Source: Paracoccaceae bacterium | GTDB lineage: Bacteria > Pseudomonadota > Alphaproteobacteria > Rhodobacterales > Rhodobacteraceae | Length of the DNA: 8,360 bases | Assembly (NCBI GenBank): GCA_007121055.1 | Contig: SKMM01000259.1 | Coordinates: 1 to 8,360, forward strand | Reading direction: 5' to 3' | Shown here: positions 6,432 to 8,360 of the stretch, one piece after another | How the letters are laid out: every line of letters begins with the position of its first letter | Position numbering within the stretch: the stretch's first letter is position 1 | Notes under the pieces: model-generated | Told to the model about the DNA's origin: nothing | Databases searched by the model: none | What the model saw: only the letters and a program-made list of their open reading frames with translations | Position numbers and translations under genes: made by a program

Positions 6432-6890
6432 TCAGTCGAACTTGCGGCTCGGCGCCAGAACCACGGCCTCGCCCTTGAGGACGACCGTATCGCCCACGCT
6501 ACAGCGGGTTTCAAGGGTGACCCGGCGCTTGGCGTGGTTGATGTCGGTGACGGTGACCGTTGCCACCACCGTGTCGCCGGGCCGCACCGGCGCCATGAAT
6601 TTCAGCGACTGGCCCAGATAGACGGTGCCATGCCCCGGAAGCTGTTCCCCGATCACCGCCGAGATCAGCCCCGCCGTCAGCATGCCATGCGCGATCCGCC
6701 CCTCGAAGATCGTGTCCTGCGCGTAGGAGTCGTCGAGGTGCACCGGGTTCCGGTCGGTCGACACCTCGGCGAACAGCTCGATGTCGCGGTCCGTCACCTG
6801 CTTGCGCAGATGGCGCGACATGCCGATCTCGATGTCCTCGATGCAGATCGTGCCACGCGGCAGGTTGTCGTTCATCGCGGCGTCCAGCAT
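6432..6890 (-). CDS. MaoC-like (R)-specific enoyl-CoA hydratase
   Basis: The 152-residue product is a single hot-dog domain. The signature ELFAEVSTDRNPVHLDDSYA (38-57) carries the hydratase-2 motif with catalytic Asp46 and His51 (Asp-x-Asn-Pro-x-His), followed by GRIAHGMLTAGL (64-75), another conserved block. Such enzymes hydrate trans-2-enoyl-CoA to (R)-3-hydroxyacyl-CoA, linking fatty-acid oxidation to polyhydroxyalkanoate synthesis (PhaJ type) or acting in other acyl-CoA routes. Substrate chain length cannot be told from sequence, and no pha genes are in the window. The ATG at 6890 has GGGGAGAG upstream (6894-6901); ATGs at 6950 and 6911 extend the frame but lack a site, and the one at 6875 also lacks one. 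It appears to be the first gene of the cluster leading to ribF, the YcgN-type gene and the aldolase. Confidence 0.92.
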   Translation of the reverse strand: MLDAAMNDNLPRGTICIEDIEIGMSRHLRKQVTDRDIELFAEVSTDRNPVHLDDSYAQDTIFEGRIAHGMLTAGLISAVIGEQLPGHGTVYLGQSLKFMAPVRPGDTVVATVTVTDINHAKRRVTLETRCSVGDTVVLKGEAVVLAPSRKFD

Positions 6891-7031
6891 GGGCTCTCCC
6901 CCGGGGTTCATGTTGCGTTGCAGCATAGGCGAGAACCCGGGGCCGCGCAAGCTGTCGGCGCAAGGAAATTTCCGTCAGGGGTTCAATAGAGCAAATTTGT
7001 TGCCGAGCCTTTGAGGTCCCATGGCGGGCCA
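6891..7031 (-). promoter_or_regulatory. Probable promoter region of the MaoC-ribF cluster
   Basis: These bases lie upstream of the first cluster gene. The stretch 6962-7003 is clearly AT-richer than its surroundings and carries two palindromes, GGAAATTTCC (6964-6973) and CAAATTTG (6992-6999), with centres 27 bases apart. On the minus strand TTGCTC followed 17 bases later by AAATTT is a poor sigma-70 match, so the promoter position is not fixed. No gene or RNA is seen here. Confidence 0.35.
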
Positions 7032-7052
7032 CGGCGCCGGGGACCGGCGCCG
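7032..7052 (-). terminator. Strong GC hairpin downstream of the membrane-protein gene
   Basis: CGGCGCCGG (7032-7040) and CCGGCGCCG (7044-7052) are exact reverse complements with a 3-base loop, giving a 9-bp all-GC stem. On the minus strand it begins 15 bases past the stop codon of the membrane-protein gene and before the promoter region of the MaoC-ribF cluster, the place expected for a terminator. No T-run follows on either strand, so it may need Rho or act only as an mRNA 3'-end stabiliser. Confidence 0.5.
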
Positions 7053-7067
7053 CGCGGGGACATGCCC

Positions 7068-8279
7068 TCACTCGGCCGGAACGGCCACGGGCGCCCTGGG
7101 GCGTCCGAAGTGCCGGCGGTTGAGGTGCAGCAGCAGCCACACCATCGCCGCCTGCGACGCCAGCGCCACCGCCGTGATCGCCCAGAACACCGGGCCGAAC
7201 TTCTCCACCAGCCCCGCGGCCACCAACCCCTGGTTGAGCCAGAAATGAATCATCACCGCAAAGCCCACCCCGGGGCAGACCAGCGCATAGGCGCCGGGCG
7301 AATTCTCGGCCCCGAACAGGAACCGCGCCGCATAGCCCATGCGCGCCAGGATCAGCAGCCCGAACAGCCCGAACAGCACCTGCACCGACAGAAGCCGCGT
7401 CAGCCACAGCAGCGTGTCTGCCGCGCCACCGCCTGCGCCCAGATGCACCTCCAGCCCGTGGCCCTGCCGCAGCGTCAGGATGCCCAGCACCGTCAGCAGC
7501 GGGATCACGATCATCAGCGTGGGCGCGGTCTCGACCGAGGCGCCATGCTCCAGCATCGCCCGCAGCCCCAGCACCAGCGCCACCGCCGCGATCAGCCCCG
7601 CCGTCACCAGAAAGAAGGTCGACAGCACCAGCCCCGTCGCCGCCGTCGCCGGCACGCCCGACAGCGCCGCGGGCGCTGCCAGCCCCACCCCCACCATGGC
7701 GAAGGCAAAGGCCGGCAGGATCTGTCCGAACGAGTTGTTGGCCGCGCATTTGAAGCCGCCCTGCACCAGCACCCGGCCCAGGAACCGCCCCATCAGCCAC
7801 AGCGCCAGCCCGCCCAGCCCCAGGAACACCAGCATCGCCACGGGGAAGAGATACTCGACCACCCCCCACAGCCCCGGCACGAACACGAGCCCCAGCACGA
7901 AACCCACATTCACCGCCATCGCCAGCGCCAGTGGCAGCGCCAGAAGCTGCGTCTCGGCGTTGGAAGCGCGGAAGGCCGCATAGGCCTCGCTCCGCGTCCA
8001 AGCCCGCAGCGCGCCCAGGTTCCACACAAGGCTGCGCAGGCTGAGGACGGCGAAGCCCGCGATCCCCAACAGCGCCGCCGCGATCATCCCCCGCAGGGCG
8101 GCATCGCCGCCTGCGAACGCCGCGGCGATGTCCTCGAACACCGGCACCGGCTGGCCCGGGTGCGGCACCCAGAACATCAGCCACATGAAGAACGACACCG
8201 CCAATCCCCCCGCGCCCAGCGCGGCGAGGAAGTAGAGCGGCGAGTAGCTGTCGGCGGGTCTGGACAGGGTGGGCTGCAT
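7068..8279 (-). CDS. Ten-helix membrane protein, probably TsoY family (seleno)protein, Cys form
   Basis: The 403-residue product has about ten hydrophobic segments (near 16-37, 64-83, 111-133, 141-164, 186-206, 216-239, 252-270, 288-311, 328-350, 361-385) and no cleavable signal, so it is an inner-membrane protein. Helix number and length resemble the TDT/SLAC1 transporter scale, but I see no diagnostic match. The N-terminal SPLYFLAALGAGGLAVSFFM, the loop WVPHPGQPVPVFEDI (38-51) and the block FKCAANNSFGQILPAFAF (176-193) recall a family I believe is annotated as TsoY, some members of which carry selenocysteine; this is from memory and may be wrong. There are only two cysteines, Cys178 (FKCAANNSF) and Cys335 (LVCPGVGF), both in conserved-looking blocks. 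The start at 8279 has AGGAG 7 bases upstream; the frame also opens at a GTG at 8300 and an ATG at 8294, but those lie inside a palindromic operator-like sequence. The substrate is unknown. Existence of the gene is near certain; the family name is about 50% sure. Confidence 0.9.
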   Translation of the reverse strand: MQPTLSRPADSYSPLYFLAALGAGGLAVSFFMWLMFWVPHPGQPVPVFEDIAAAFAGGDAALRGMIAAALLGIAGFAVLSLRSLVWNLGALRAWTRSEAYAAFRASNAETQLLALPLALAMAVNVGFVLGLVFVPGLWGVVEYLFPVAMLVFLGLGGLALWLMGRFLGRVLVQGGFKCAANNSFGQILPAFAFAMVGVGLAAPAALSGVPATAATGLVLSTFFLVTAGLIAAVALVLGLRAMLEHGASVETAPTLMIVIPLLTVLGILTLRQGHGLEVHLGAGGGAADTLLWLTRLLSVQVLFGLFGLLILARMGYAARFLFGAENSPGAYALVCPGVGFAVMIHFWLNQGLVAAGLVEKFGPVFWAITAVALASQAAMVWLLLHLNRRHFGRPRAPVAVPAE

Positions 8280-8286
8280 GGGATCG

Positions 8287-8291
8287 CTCCT
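8287..8291 (-). promoter_or_regulatory. Ribosome binding site fixing the membrane-protein start
   Basis: AGGAG on the minus strand is 7 bases before the ATG at 8277-8279. It lies downstream of the alternative starts at 8294 and 8300, which have no such site, so the protein begins MQPTLSRPADSYSP. Confidence 0.8.
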
Positions 8292-8327
8292 CATATTCAC
8301 GATTACGAATGCGTATATGTGAATATG
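8292..8327. promoter_or_regulatory. 36-bp palindromic operator, ArsR-family (SqrR/BigR-like) candidate
   Basis: The outer arms CATATTCAC (8292-8300) and GTGAATATG (8319-8327) are perfect reverse complements; over the whole 36 bp, 14 of 18 symmetric pairs match (centre 8309/8310). Inside is an exact ATTC-N8-GAAT at 8295-8310. Read on the minus strand from 8324, the mirror copy is ATTC-N8-GCAT, one mismatch. This half-site spacing is what I recall for the ArsR-type persulfide-sensing repressors SqrR and BigR. The site overlaps the -10 and transcript start of the adjacent promoter, as for a repressor. No regulator gene is in the window. Confidence 0.6.
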
Positions 8328-8341
8328 TGGGCTCCCGTCAA
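8312..8341 (-). promoter_or_regulatory. Sigma-70-like promoter of the membrane-protein gene
   Basis: On the minus strand TTGACG (complement of 8336-8341, 5 of 6 matches to TTGACA) is followed after 18 bases by TATACG (complement of 8312-8317, 4 of 6 to TATAAT), or after 17 bases by ATATAC. Transcription would start around 8305, inside the palindromic operator, leaving a leader of about 25 bases with the AGGAG site. Confidence 0.6.
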
Positions 8342-8360
8342 GCCCGCCGCGCCTTGCATC

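Noticed and set aside
5427..6989. 520-codon open frame on the + strand opposite ribF and the MaoC-like gene
   Set aside because: It is antisense to two clear enzymes; its His/Arg/Pro/Gln-rich product resembles no family and is explained by few stop codons opposite GC-biased codons.
6511..8184. 557-codon minus-strand frame spanning the membrane-protein gene and the MaoC-like gene
   Set aside because: It is an out-of-frame shadow, Gly/Ala/Arg-rich, and runs through two well-supported genes and the hairpin between them.
8325..8360. Possible divergent gene start on the + strand at the right edge (ATG at 8325)
   Set aside because: Only 12 codons are visible, with no ribosome binding site, and the ATG is part of the palindrome arm and promoter of the minus-strand gene.

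Overview
The window looks like chromosomal DNA of a high-GC alphaproteobacterium, most likely Rhodobacteraceae (Rhodobacter/Paracoccus-like). This rests on the very GC-rich third codon positions, on protein sequences close to what I remember for that family (YebC, Prs, RibF, MaoC protein), and on the gene mix. No rRNA, tRNA or CRISPR array was found. Coding density is about 90%, and no stretch over 300 bases lacks a gene; the longest gap is 177 bases.

Layout, left to right. Bases 1-102 are the last codons of an IS110-family transposase on the + strand, so the window opens at the right end of an insertion sequence that abuts yebC. Next come four minus-strand housekeeping or envelope genes: yebC (134-874), a PsiE-family membrane protein (940-1380), a Tat-exported L,D-transpeptidase (1438-2037) and prs, PRPP synthetase (2168-3187). 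A divergent DsbA-fold 2-hydroxychromene-2-carboxylate isomerase homologue is the only complete + strand gene (3277-3867). It converges, with a 7-base gap, on a tight minus-strand cluster transcribed in the order MaoC-like hydratase (6890-6432), ribF (6398-5469), YcgN-type Cys-cluster protein (5457-4927) and threonine aldolase (4927-3875). The last two genes overlap by one base at TGATG. Finally, a ten-helix membrane protein (8279-7068), probably of the TsoY family, is transcribed from the right edge.

Most genes are independent housekeeping functions: PRPP supply, FMN/FAD synthesis, translation or transcription regulation by YebC, amino-acid breakdown, and peptidoglycan cross-linking. The most interesting element is the control region of the membrane-protein gene at 8292-8341. 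A 36-bp imperfect palindrome (14 of 18 base pairs symmetric) overlaps the -10 region of a good sigma-70-like promoter. It contains an exact ATTC-N8-GAAT, the half-site arrangement I recall for the ArsR-family persulfide sensors SqrR/BigR. This suggests the poorly understood membrane protein is repressed by an ArsR-type regulator and may belong to a reactive-sulfur or thiol response. That is inference and not shown by sequence alone.
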